Source of the DNA: Hirudo medicinalis
Taxonomy: Eukaryota > Annelida > Clitellata > Hirudinida > Hirudinidae
Assembly: GCA_011800805.1 (NCBI GenBank)
Contig: MPNW01000627.1
Coordinates: 26,006-60,980 of the forward strand
Length of the DNA: 34,975 nt
Direction of reading: 5' to 3'
This document shows positions 23,401-29,760 of the stretch, in pieces. Each line of letters begins with the position of its first letter. The first letter of the stretch is position 1. Under the pieces are notes generated by a model, which saw nothing but the letters and a program-made list of their open reading frames with translations, made no database searches and was not told the DNA's origin. Position numbers and translations under genes: made by a program.

Positions 23401-26400
23401 ATAGGTGAAACTTCGATTGACGATGGATGATCTATGGCCTGGTTGGTGTAGATCAATTGCGGAGGATGAACGAAGGTGGTTGGGAATATGGCGGCGGTGA
23501 ATGAGATGGTTGAGATAGGGAGGGTTGGTTGTAGCTAGAGTACAATAAGTGATTAAGGAGATTTTGAAGATGATGCGAAGGTGTATAGGTAACCAGTGCA
23601 GTTGCCTCAGGCATTCAGAGCCGTTAAGGCTGGGATTGAGAAGAACGAGCTTGGCTAGATTGTTTTGGGTACGCTGAAGGGAGTGGATAAGTGAGGCAGA
23701 GGTACCGTAGAGGAGGGAGTTGCAGTAGTCAAGACGAGAGAGGACCAGCCTGCGTGCAAGAGCAGAAGTTGTGTCGACAAAGAGGAATGGACGGATATGT
23801 ATTGTTATAACCCTGAAAATGCCATCAATTAATTTTTAAAGTTATATTTATGTTTAATTAGTTTTCGATTATATTCACTATCTTTTAGTTCTACGGCGAG
23901 ACAAAAATCTCAGACAGAAACATAGAAGATCTCAGACAGAAGCATTCAAGATCTCAGAGAATCTCGAAGCCCACATTGAATAACTTTCCTATTCAGCAAA
24001 TAATCACGCAACTGATCGTTACGCAATAACTGGCAGCAGGATTATTGNGGCAGCAGGATTATTGCGTAAGCGTGGTATTTACAGTTAATACCACTCAGTT
24101 GATAACTGAATATTTGCTGGAACATCCCAACAATAAACTCGGCATAAATTAAGCCCCGTCGTTTATTACAGTATGATAGCCCAGATGAGGTGGTTGCATG
24201 ATTTTATTATAGAGATGGCGTGCTGTTTATAGCTGAGGTGGGAGTCAAAGGTGACGCTGAGGAGTTTTAGGGTAGTAGAAGAAGAAGGAAGAGTAGTGCC
24301 AGCGATGTTTATTGAAGATGGGGAGATAGATTCTTGAGGTGTATGGGTGTGCCGATAAACATAACTTCGGATTTCTGCGGGTTAAGTTGAAGAAAATTCT
24401 TAGCAGGGGTCCTCTGTTGGAAAGGTAGGAGCGAAGCCAAGAGGGCAAGACCGTCAATGCCAAAATCAGAGTGGAGTATCCAACAGTATTCGGTGGTTAA
24501 TAGTGTCAAAGGCCGCCGATAGGTCGAGACCGACCATGACGGCGCAGTTACGATTTCCACATATGTTGGAAAGATTGTTAAAGATGTGAGAGAGGGCGGT
24601 TTCTGTGGAGAGACCAGGTCTATAGGCAGATTGCAAGGGAGAGAAATTAGGGGAGTTAGTAATATGGGGACGAATCCTGGGCAGAATGAGTCTCTCTAGC
24701 AGTTTCGACATGGTGGAAAGGTTGGAGATAGGTCTATAATTAGCAGGGGAGCTGGGGTCAAGGCTTAGTTTTTTAATAGGGGGAGGACTTGAACGCTCTT
24801 GAAGGTGGAGGGGAAGACACCAGTGCTGAAAGAGGTTGGCGAGTTTGGAAAGGTTGGGGGATAGGATAGGGGAGTATTTTTTTAGTATGGAAGTGGGAAG
24901 ATGGTCAAAAGGAGATGTTTTGTTGGGCAATGCACTAATGGCCTTCAGGCGAGACGGGCGGGAGTGTTGAGAGGGACGTGCCTGAGAACTGCCTGGGTGG
25001 AAAGGATGAGGTGGACGATGAAGCGAGGGTGTTGGCGATTGATTGATGAATGTTGGCGATTTTCGAGATGAAAAAAGTATTGAACGAAGTGACAAGAGAC
25101 TGGCACTCAGAGTAATGCTGTTGCGGGCGACTATGCAAAATTCTGTAAAGTGAGCGCGACATGGAACGTGGATTAGCATTGGAGTTGAGCTCTTCCTTGA
25201 TGGAAGACGCCTTAGAATTGAGTATGGGCAGCTTCCTTTGTAGATTTGTACGCTTGTTTGGCAGCACCGGTTCTTTTGCGACAATATAGACGATCCATGC
25301 GTCTGCAGCGTTTCTTGGCTTCTATCGCCTCGTTGGAAAGCTGGTTGTTGGGGTGCTGGCCTACACGGACAGATCGCTTCTTAACAGGGGCGTGTTTGTC
25401 GAGGAAGATCTCTAGCTTGCTATTGAGGAAAATGGCGTAGTCATTGGCATCTAAGTCGCTTGTCAGGAGCTCTTCGGAGACACAGAGGGGATCCAGTTCG
25501 AAGATTTCCCAGTTGATGCTGCTGATGCAACGGCGATGAATAAGCCGGGTTGAGGGTTGAGGTGTTTCAGCTGAGATATTGGATGATATGAGGTGATGGT
25601 TGGAGTATGTCACTTTGTTTATGACTATGTTGGAGAGGAGATTGTAGGATGATGATGTGATGAGGAGATCAAGCGTGTGACCGTGGGAGTGAGTTGAGGA
25701 GATGACGTGTTGAACTAGTCCATGAGACTCGATTGCGTCCTCCAGAAGGTGATGAATTCTTGTCTCCGAGCCAGGTGCGTTGAAATCCCTGCAGATGACG
25801 AACGGGACGTTGTGAGATGAGATGAAGTCGATGAGCTCTTCAAATTCAACGATGAATGAAAACGTAATGGGACCAGGCGGGCGATAGATTGATGAAAATA
25901 TGAATGATGTTTTGAGGGTGTTGAATTTGACCTGAAAAAATTTGTTGAAAAAGCTGGGCTTTTTTCTGGTTAGAATGCCATTTGAAATCCATTTTGACAG
26001 GTTGAGGGAGGACTACATGTTTCCTTTTAGTTACCTTTATTGGTAATATGCACTACCATGCTTATGTGCATCTCTGGTGTGTTGGCTATTTAAAATCAGC
26101 ACATGGGCCATAGGTTGGACAGCACTAATAATGCTCTTGAATCAGTGTATCATCTTAAAAAGTCTCATCGAAATAATTCCAAGGGTTTGAAAGTTGTAAG
26201 GTTCAGTTGTAAATTATAAGGTTAAGTTTGTAAGGTTCTAACTCTGTCATACATTTGCCTCATTTGACAGAGATAATCATATGTATGTATGTAAGCTTAA
26301 TTTTTATTACTTATTTTTAAAAATGTTCAAACCCTGGCTGTAGGTCACCTCACATCCTATCATGTCTTATTGGGCACTTAGAAAATTGGTTAAATAAATC

Positions 26401-27890
26401 TTATTAATTCATTACATTATATTTTATTTCAATTTGTTATATTGTGTAGTAGCTTATATACTAAATTTTGTTGGATTATTATTATACAATTATCTTGTTC
26501 CAGCTATCTGCATCCTTGCTGCAATTCTAGTGATCATCATGGAACTGTGGGTCTTATGGAGCTTGAAAAAAATAATTTAAATACTATTAGTGAAACTGAG
26601 GATCTCATTGGTGAGAATTACAAATTTTGTCTACATGGCTCCCTTACATTAATGTCAATTTTCAGGAATGGACTTTGATTTGAATTCCATGACTTCATTT
26701 GATGTTTCTTCACTTTCATCAATATTGACTTGTAATAGAAGGCACTCTGATTCAGGTTTATCAAGTTGTTTTTGGTCCCAACTTTACTTTAGAGCATTTA
26801 GGTGATTATTTCAAAGAAATAATTTTTTAAAGACGTTTCTACAATTGAAGAAAAGCTGTTCAAATCAACTAAAAAATGTATACTGAAAGAAACTTGTATA
26901 AAGTCGAATGGGGCTAGCTCATTAAGCAGCTCTGAGTGGTCAGGAAGCGAATCACAGAATTCTCATTTTTCTATATATTCTCCTATTTACCAGCACTTTA
27001 AAAAAAGTGAGACAGACAGCATGGGCATGAATGCTTACAACACCTTTATTGTTGAATCCAGTAACCTAGAGAAAAGTGATCTTTTCTTTAATAAGAGGCA
27101 ATTCATAAAAAATATAAGAAAATCTGCTATTGGGAATATTAGTACAACTTTGAAATCCTTAATAAAAGATGTTGCCATGCAAAAGGGATTGGCATACTTT
27201 GCACTTGATTTGCACTTTTTTAATGCTCAGACAAGGACCATGTACGAAAATGTTGAAGAGAGTGTCTTATGCTCTAAATCTATCGAGGATATTTCTGATT
27301 ATGATTACTATGTTGGAGGTGATGAATGTGAAACAATAGACAGTTCTAACAGCAATTATACTTTGGCTAGCAGTGATACTGAAATTTTGAGCATAAACGT
27401 TGATTGCGATTATCGGCCAATTGCTCTTTCTATTGATTCACTAATCAATGAAACATCAGAAAAGGTTCATGCTACTGAATTCCTAGATGAATCTAATAAA
27501 GATGTTTTACCATCTTATGCAAATCATATGTACTGCTCTTACTATCCAACAAGGGCTTTTCAAATGCAAGGATCATGTCGACCTCGTGATACTTCATACC
27601 CCATAAGCAACACATCAAATAGAATCAAAACAAATGACGACATCGTATGCCAGATACATCCAGAAGATAACTTATCTGACGAATGTAGCATTGGGAATAT
27701 GTCTATTATTTCAATTGATCAGGAGTTCAATGATGGGGATGAGTCTGGCAATGTGTCTGACTTGGCTCAATCATTCAAAAATGATCCTAGCCAAATCTCC
27801 ATAATAAGAAGGAAAAGATTTTTTACACTAAATAGAAATGAAGAGCAGTTACAATCGTTGAATTTCTGCCGCTTAAAAACTAGCTTTTAA
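10975..27890 (+). CDS. smo: Smoothened, class-F GPCR of Hedgehog signalling (11-exon gene)
   Basis: Smoothened is the seven-helix receptor that Patched represses through sterols and that passes the Hedgehog signal to the cytoplasmic kinesin/GLI complex. My join is 10975-11412, 11493-11702, 11776-11954 (or -11948), 12221-12431, 12507-12630, 13672-13764, 22068-22176, 22240-22416, 26504-26610, 26666-26755, 26833-27890. It gives about 930 codons with no internal stop, and all introns are GT-AG. The order is signal peptide, Cys-rich domain, linker with the SWY...C...CQNPWFT segment, helices 1-7 and a tail of about 400 residues. The Arg at the base of helix 6 (VRIG) and the Trp of helix 7 (SSWLW), which form the known inactive-state lock in vertebrate SMO, are both present. 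The cysteines, the KCW...LCAVYLPRC block and the CRD-to-helix spacing separate it from Frizzled. Family identity is near certain. Two uncertainties remain: the exon 3 donor, and whether an exon coding the basic segment after helix 7 lies in intron 8. Confidence 0.95.
11493..11702 (+). CDS. smo: smo exon 2: linker domain and helix 1
   Basis: It begins after TTGCAAAG and is phase 0 at both ends (70 codons). It reads DNTADLKFSHTGSC, then LSWYPGFEDC and SCQNPWFT, the diagnostic extracellular linker of SMO with its paired cysteines. Helix 1 follows (VHFTILIFCLCCIACNLFAV). The donor is GTTAGT at 11703. Intron 1 is only 80 nt. Confidence 0.93.
11776..11954 (+). CDS. smo: smo exon 3: helix 2 and first part of extracellular loop 1
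   Basis: The acceptor is TGTCACAG. The peptide gives helix 2 (FPDIIILYMNICFMVSS, LGWLFQFI) and the VVCKLDGT segment that precedes the conserved loop Cys. Two donors in the same phase exist: GTATGC at 11955 (better consensus) and GTTCAA at 11949 (gives the same DGT-to-Cys spacing as human SMO). They differ by two residues, and I list the longer form. Confidence 0.88.
12221..12431 (+). CDS. smo: smo exon 4: loop 1, helices 3 and 4
   Basis: It starts after TTTTCAG. The frame gives SDESPLC, helix 3 (IIVFIIIYFFTLASVAW), LVVLTYTWQVAF, a loop with four lysines, then YFHMGVWVLSIVLTVLCLAF as helix 4. WxVxLTYxW is a strong SMO signature. It ends at GAG before donor GTATTT, phase 0. Confidence 0.94.
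12507..12630 (+). CDS. smo: smo exon 5: extracellular loop 2 and helix 5
   Basis: It starts after TTGAAAG and encodes IDGNTLTGICFIGSENY, matching the VDGxxxxGICFxGxxNY loop of SMO. Helix 5 follows (GVFILMPMVVSWIAGVAFLV). It ends in phase 1 before a consensus GTGAGT donor. Intron 4 is 75 nt. Confidence 0.94.
12631..13671. other. smo intron 5, no firm feature
   Basis: AT-rich. A plus-strand stretch at 13022-13141 is open and reads GAILVSAFFVFNLVVMYVV then WAMLDRLPISNSFFKHRV. It is preceded by an AG, but it does not resemble SMO and skipping it gives the correct protein. Confidence 0.5.
13672..13764 (+). CDS. smo: smo exon 6: intracellular loop 3 and start of helix 6
   Basis: The acceptor is ACATTTTAG and the donor GTGAGT, phase 1 at both ends. 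It encodes GMLLLINMKSQSPDLLSMHK and then IMKLKSSIVRIG, which aligns with the SMO third intracellular loop. The last Arg corresponds to the gating Arg at the base of helix 6. Confidence 0.92.
13945..15052. repeat. Dispersed repeat, copy 2, split by a MITE
   Basis: The left edge (AACTAGCCTTTTTAAAT...GATATATTCAAAC) and the right block from 14908 (GAAAATTGAAAATAGCATAG to CATGCATTTTTTTTATTTTAT) match copy 1 at 683-1090. Removing the MITE at 14256-14892 leaves about 460 bp, close to copy 1. Confidence 0.68.
14256..14892. mobile_element. Non-autonomous hAT-type MITE
   Basis: The left end is TGGGGCTGGGAACTATTAA and the right end (reverse complement) TTAGGGCAGCGGAAATAAT. Both are followed by ATCGATTAATCG-type palindromic repeats, as in many hAT elements whose ends start (C/T)AGGGCTGGG. 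The 8-bp ATTTATTT lies on both sides (14248-14255 and 14893-14900), the target-duplication length expected for hAT. There is no transposase. It contains a poly-G run near 14768. Confidence 0.72.
15145..15739 (-). mobile_element. LTR-like block (probable solo LTR)
   Basis: It is bounded by TGTCGGGAAACTG and CAGATCCCTGACA, an imperfect inverted pair of the TG...CA type. On the minus strand it has GATTGG (CCAAT box), a TATATATA box near 15585 and a CT-rich/AG-rich tract, consistent with a promoter. It is GC-richer than its surroundings, with many AACTCCAACTC units. CTAAT occurs at 15134-15138 and 15740-15744, but the left copy is six bases outside the TG, so the exact boundary is unsure. Confidence 0.5.
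15340..15520. repeat. Degenerate tandem repeat of CTC(C)AAC units
   Basis: Irregular repetition of CAACTCTCAACTCCAACTCGA-like 6- to 20-nt units inside the LTR-like block. The composition contrasts sharply with the AT-rich flanks. Confidence 0.6.
15850..16920 (-). pseudogene. Helitron helicase (Pif1-like) C-terminal relic
   Basis: Reading right to left: MAYKKAFEALDTTLRYLRDS, FEDYFNWLCKRAILAPRNDN followed by VNQINLDILKELAG, MPQHNIKLKVGSPI, SEVFIPRIPIIADNIPFPFK, LAFAMTINK and CFSHGHLYVACS. These are successive conserved blocks at the end of the Rep/Helicase protein of Helitrons, rolling-circle DNA transposons. The pieces are in different frames with stops, and no Rep domain is present here. The 3' hairpin and terminal CTRR were not located. 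Confidence 0.85.
16923..17400 (+). pseudogene. CR1-like LINE relic, endonuclease-RT linker
   Basis: The plus strand reads LEINLPDRLMSLGLEDSWDT, then KPWVTKKV, IKAWNKFQQMN, LEQLRSNYNKKRNARK, NYEIKLAQNIKNGSKNFF and RYEVRKKVGPLKE, with stops and one frameshift. The order 'PW(V/F)T..V....R.K...W......Y...R...K......YE..LA.NIK..PK.F..Y.R.K' is the well-known linker between endonuclease and reverse transcriptase in CR1-group LINEs. Confidence 0.75.
17475..17566. repeat. Tandem duplication of about 40 bp
   Basis: TTTCTACCATTTTTTA(A) followed by AAAATATTGTTAAAAT and ATACT occurs at 17475-17514 and again at 17526-17566 with few differences. Confidence 0.75.
17807..17925 (-). repeat. 3' LTR of the gypsy element
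   Basis: This is a 119-bp copy matching 21503-21621. On the minus strand it starts TGTCATATATTTGGATTTT, shares CCTAGGCAGG and CTTCCGCTCTCC with the partner, and has GTAAATAAACT as likely polyadenylation signal. Confidence 0.72.
18295..18950 (-). pseudogene. gypsy integrase
   Basis: LLVVDYFSKYPEVA holds the first catalytic Asp of the D-D-35-E core, and TVISDNMPFNSE the second (IP..V.SDN). EEWGF follows. Further down the minus strand MSPAQLLFSCRLRDTL is the usual sequence after the integrase core. The core is broken between the two pieces. Confidence 0.82.
19110..20150 (-). pseudogene. gypsy reverse transcriptase and RNase H
   Basis: Visible in order: MNRAILRESFHIPTLDDI, FTVIDMSQGFCQVPLDE (motif A Asp), LRMPFGISG, IIFDDMTVAS (the catalytic DD, with Phe where Tyr is usual), then RNase H motifs IVLQADASSYG and VAYSSHSLTDCEK, and HSDHRPLE. 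The pieces occupy three frames with stops, so no full polyprotein is made. Confidence 0.85.
20179..20749 (-). pseudogene. gypsy protease-to-RT connecting region
   Basis: Minus-strand frames give a protease/RT-linker type sequence (KPYGVNNFLKILGVVELKL, then RVPFEYNIQLDKSITPVVHQ and PRCVVIAL). The run from '(Y)..VF.GLG..P..Y.I.LD....PV.H.PR..P.AL' is the conserved entrance to gypsy reverse transcriptase. No clear active-site D(S/T)G was found, so the protease itself is not confirmed. Confidence 0.72.
20765..21508 (-). pseudogene. gypsy gag remnant with CCHC zinc knuckle
   Basis: From an ATG at the LTR edge the minus strand reads MAQSTFSLNIELPPALDN, then EAWRQWRSGYETYFKLC, a gag capsid start. 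The C-terminal part carries CRKCGKGNHFAKVC, the C-x2-C-x4-H-x4-C zinc knuckle that binds RNA. A repetitive TCTAATCTAAT stretch near 21445-21460 and at least one stop disrupt it. Confidence 0.8.
21503..21621 (-). repeat. 5' LTR of the gypsy element
   Basis: This 119-bp partner of the 17807-17925 LTR starts with TG and ends with CA on the minus strand. It holds the same CTTCCGCTCTCC and GTAAATAAACT blocks. The apparent gag ATG overlaps its last bases. Confidence 0.72.
22068..22176 (+). CDS. smo: smo exon 7: helix 6 and start of extracellular loop 3
   Basis: This exon lies 8.3 kb beyond exon 6, across a block of mobile elements. After TTGAAAG it reads FFLSTLILFGIIAFGLNIYV (helix 6), then INMNTWKTSMRNYVI, matching the W-(E)-R-S-F-R-x-Y-V loop of other SMO proteins. 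The donor GTTGGT at 22177 is weak, but it is the one that gives the correct frame into exon 8. A GTATTT four bases further on would break it. Confidence 0.9.
22240..22416 (+). CDS. smo: smo exon 8: extracellular loop 3 and helix 7
   Basis: The acceptor is TTTCATAG and intron 7 is 63 nt. It reads CTSNLTGEAG, then DCSIRNKPSISSIQLSLF, CYFGFGVLLSSWLWK and a Trp/Lys-rich membrane exit ending CLT. The Cys pair and the SSWLW end of helix 7 are conserved SMO features. The donor GTTAGA at 22417 leaves phase 2. The frame happens to stay open for another 110 codons into the intron, but that extension is not SMO-like. Confidence 0.92.
22417..22880. other. smo intron 8, left part; possible transposase zinc ribbon on minus strand
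   Basis: Two overlapping opposite ORFs occur. The plus ORF is only the run-on of exon 8. The minus ORF (22483-22758, 91 codons) has a helical N-terminus and a CIICG...CCTC pair of knuckles, as at the start of ISXO2/Merlin-type transposases. The resemblance is in layout only. Confidence 0.3.
22885..23187 (-). mobile_element. L2/CR1-type LINE relic, older copy
   Basis: It aligns with the 3' part of the neighbouring LINE: GGATAAG(T)GAGGCAGA, AGGGAGTTGCA, AGACAAGAGAGGA and GTGTCGA(T/C)(G/A)(G/A)AGAGGAA occur in the same order at 23685-23790, and its right end matches 24190-24355. It ends exactly where the (ATA)n tail of the next LINE begins. Confidence 0.75.
23188..23241. repeat. ATA/ATT microsatellite, 3' tail of the LINE
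   Basis: (ATA)n with two interruptions (ACAATCACAGTAAC). On the LINE strand it is a TTA-type tail directly after the end of the element. Confidence 0.85.
23803..24170. mobile_element. Solo LTR with 4-bp target-site duplication
   Basis: It begins TGTTATAACCCTG, ends GTTTATTACA, and is flanked on both sides by GTAT (23799-23802 and 24171-24174). Removing it and one GTAT restores the LINE sequence. It contains CAATAAACTCGGC as likely polyadenylation signal and AAGCGTGGTATTTA. The 3' half matches 195-374. An N at 24048 is flanked by a duplicated 16-mer. Confidence 0.85.
24032..24064. repeat. Exact 16-bp duplication around a single N (assembly seam)
   Basis: GGCAGCAGGATTATTG occurs at 24032-24047 and 24049-24064 with one N between. 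The related LTR copy at 195-374 has the segment once, so the second copy is probably artificial. Confidence 0.82.
24245..25000 (-). pseudogene. LINE reverse transcriptase lacking its catalytic block
   Basis: Motifs seen: NYRPISNLSTMSKLLERLIL, SAYRPGLSTETALSHI and GLDLSAAFDTINHRILLD (motif A Asp). Then a direct jump from SWLRSYLSNRG to LQLNPQKSEVMFIGTP. The section holding GVPQGSVLGP and YADD, usually about 80 residues, is missing near 24413, and the two halves are in different frames. Confidence 0.82.
25212..25985 (-). pseudogene. LINE endonuclease C-terminal half and linker
   Basis: The minus strand gives SIYRPPGPITFSFI, FVICRDFNAPGSE (GDFN motif with Arg for Gly), SHGHTLDLLITSSS and VTYSNHHLISSNI, then a Lys/Arg-rich linker (RVGQHPNNQLSNEAIEAKKR). 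The (H)GHTLDL(V/L)IT signature is typical of L2/CR1-type LINEs. Confidence 0.83.
25986..26503. other. smo intron 8, right part
   Basis: AT-rich and apparently free of recognised mobile elements. It contains the possible extra smo exon at 26114-26200 and a short run of GTAAGGTT/TAAGGTTAAG repeats (26187-26240). Confidence 0.5.
26114..26200 (+). CDS. Possible extra smo exon (basic segment after helix 7)
   Basis: SMO proteins normally carry a basic, Lys/Arg-rich stretch just after helix 7, and it is absent from the main model. This 87-nt interval has an AG before it (CCATAG), ends in AG before GTTCAG, is phase 2 at both ends as required, and is open. Its product includes HLKKSHRNNSKGLK. The acceptor lacks a good pyrimidine tract and the protein match is weak, so this is a guess for transcript testing. 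Confidence 0.3.
26504..26610 (+). CDS. smo: smo exon 9: proximal cytoplasmic tail
   Basis: The acceptor is TTGTTCCAG and the donor GTGAGA. It enters in phase 2 and leaves in phase 1. It encodes SYLHPCCNSSDHHGTVGLME followed by an acidic Asn-rich segment. The HHGTVGL part resembles the H(T)DPVGL motif of the SMO tail, while the CC pair has no counterpart I recognise. Confidence 0.72.
26666..26755 (+). CDS. smo: smo exon 10: conserved GxxFDLN tail motif
   Basis: The acceptor is TTTTCAG, phase 1 at both ends, and intron 9 is only 55 nt. It reads GMDFDLNSMTSFDVSS and ends in CNRRHSDS. GLxFDLN...DVSS followed by a basic pair is one of the few conserved blocks in the SMO tail. Confidence 0.85.
26833..27890 (+). 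CDS. smo: smo exon 11: distal cytoplasmic tail and stop
   Basis: It opens after TTTTTTAAAG in phase 1 and stays open for about 352 codons to TAA. It begins DVSTIEEKLFKSTKK, then has a Ser-rich patch (ASSLSSSEWSGSES), a helical Lys-rich part and a long acidic, Asn/Ser-rich region, and ends with RRKRFF and a short tail. SMO tails are low in conservation and heavily phosphorylated in other animals. The Ser/acidic composition fits that, but individual sites cannot be assigned. Confidence 0.87.
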
Positions 27891-28261
27891 ATCAAATTGG
27901 AGAGTCTTACCTTTTGTAAATTGTTGATTTTGTAACTTTTTTGACATATTCTCGAACCATTTGTCTTCAAATTAACCACCAAAGAGGTGAAACTGGTATT
28001 CAATGTTAGGCTGGCAGGCAGATCCAGCTACCGTTTTGAAAGCCTTATGATGCTTATATTGAGGAATTACTTAAAATACAGTGTGCTAGCATATTGTAAT
28101 GAACGACGTTTTAATGGATTTCGTTTGTCCAATCAAAAGGAGACTTGCCACAAGTAACACCATAACTTATATTTTTGTTACAAATGCCAAAATTAAGGTG
28201 TCGTAATCTGTGATTTTTACAAGCACTGTGTAAAATCGAATATAACACACAACCTCTAAGC
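27891..28261. other. Probable smo 3' UTR
   Basis: It follows the stop codon. No AATAAA is present before the Helitron relic begins, so the polyadenylation site is not located. Confidence 0.45.
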
Positions 28262-28690
28262 GCGGTATCATAGTTTAAAAAATAATTTAATTATTCCAAA
28301 AGTTAGTACTAGCCAATTGTAATACGAAGGGATACCAGCATTAAGTATCGTTCTTGCGAGTTCGTCCAATTGGCGAAGTTTGAAAAAGCGGTTAAAACCT
28401 TTTCTCTTCCTTCTTCCAGTGCACGTTGGTTCAGAGAAATTCTCCATGTTCGAGATGAACATCAAGGTGCGTGACGGCAAGATCTCGATAGTGGATGGCA
28501 AATCCCAATATTCGCCAAATCGCTTCATTGCTGCTGTGTCGCCTAATTTGGTATTGCTTGACTTCATCATCACCAGTGACTTCAAAAATTGCATGATCAT
28601 TTCCTTTGAACACATATTTGCAAGTTTTGCGAATTTGATTGCTTTAACAGACTGGCAAAATTCGACGTTGATATGAGCATGTAACGTCTA
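28262..28690 (-). pseudogene. Helitron Rep/helicase relic
   Basis: The minus strand reads INVEFCQSVKAIKFAKLAN, then VTGDDEVKQYQIRRHSSNEA and IWRILGFAIHYRDLAVTHLD, VHLEHGEFL, and KGFNRFFKLRQLDELARTIL followed by IPSYYNW. These match consecutive blocks of the Helitron protein between the Rep and helicase domains (NVEFC.S.K...Y...Y / RY.SSNEA.WRI..FPIH.R.P.V..L.VHL / F..C..D..AR.LLY...P.YY.W). Frameshifts separate the pieces. Confidence 0.85.
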
Positions 28691-29039
28691 GCACAAAAGC
28701 GGAGTCTAAGGCATGACATATGTGAATAATTCATCAGTAGTTCATCAATTTGTGGCAAAGGGAACATGGGTTACAAAAAAAAGCATAATTTTATTTGCAT
28801 TATTCTCCTTATTTGCAGGTTTTACTGTAGCACGTTGCTTTGCTCCATCTTTTTTCGTAAAGTTCCGAGATGTGGTATCTATCTTCACTTATACCAGGAT
28901 CGCAAATTTGGCTTTCATCTTTCACTCTGCTACGCTTTCATACTCCACTCCCCTGGAGCTCATGGAGAAATTTTAATAATAAAAATATTAAATTTGTGCA
29001 TGGCGTCAAAGACTCCTTGTGTTTTTCGTTTTCCTGGCT
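28691..29039. other. No recognised feature
   Basis: Overlapping plus-strand ORFs of 62-100 codons have no domain I recognise. They may be old repeat sequence between the Helitron and LINE relics. Confidence 0.4.
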
Positions 29040-29760
29040 TCACGGTGGCGTCCTGTAGATATGAATGATTGAGATGGCGTTTGAAGAGCTCCAGGGATGG
29101 TTGAGCTCGTACGAGGGGAAGCAATATGAGAAGCCTCTGTTGACAAGGGATGATCTGTTAACTGGTTGGCATAAGTGAACTATGGAAGATGAGCGCAGAC
29201 CATATGCTTGGCGGCGGAGATTGACGTGATGGAGATAGGGTGGATTAGATGTCGCGAGAGTTCGATATGTCATTAGGGCGATTTTGAAGATGCGATTATG
29301 AATCTGTAACCAGTGCAGTGGCTTCAGACAGAGCTATTAAGACTGGGTTGAGGAGAACAAGTTTGGCAAGTTTACTTTGTACGAGTTGCAAAGAATGGAG
29401 CAAAGAGGCAGATACTGTAGAGAAGGGGATTGCAGTAATCCAGGCGAGAGAATGAGACCATGTGCGAGGGCAGAAGTTGTGTCGATGGAGAGGAGCGGGC
29501 GGATTTGCCGAATTGCCCAGATGAGGTGATTACAGGATTTGACATTGGAGGCGAAATGTTCTTTGAAGCTGAGGTGAGAATCAAAAGGAGTTTAAGATCA
29601 GTAAAGGAAGGAAGGAGGGTTTCAGCGATGTTTGTGGAAGATGGAGGAGACAGTTTTGAGGTGGGCAGATGTCCCGATGAACATGATTCCAGATTTTCAG
29701 ATCCAGAAGAGGAAAGTTAACGAGATTTCGAACATTGATGGCGTCCGTGCACTTCCGCAG
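29040..29760 (-). mobile_element. L2/CR1-type LINE 3' relic, diverged copy
   Basis: It is homologous to 23250-23790 in the same orientation: GGCG(T/C)TTGAAGAG(C)TC, CAACCAGTGCAG, GAGAACAAG(T/C)TTGGC(A/T)AG. The minus strand encodes VSFSRLDYCNPLLYS, the SRLDYCNxLLYG motif at the end of L2/CR1-type reverse transcriptases. Frames are broken. Confidence 0.75.

Larger units (their letters stand above)
23188..25985 (-). mobile_element. L2/CR1-type LINE, 5'-truncated, interrupted by a solo LTR
   Basis: On the minus strand: endonuclease C-terminal half (25600-25985), linker (25212-25613), reverse transcriptase N-terminal palm (24466-25000), thumb (24310-24420), C-terminal domain (23250-23798), and a 3' tail of (ATT)n microsatellite (23188-23241), which is how L2/CR1-type LINEs end. 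A solo LTR (23803-24170) splits it. The RT has lost its catalytic block. Confidence 0.85.

Noticed and set aside
28380..28676. A 98-codon plus-strand ORF after smo
   Set aside because: It is antisense to clear Helitron protein blocks on the minus strand.
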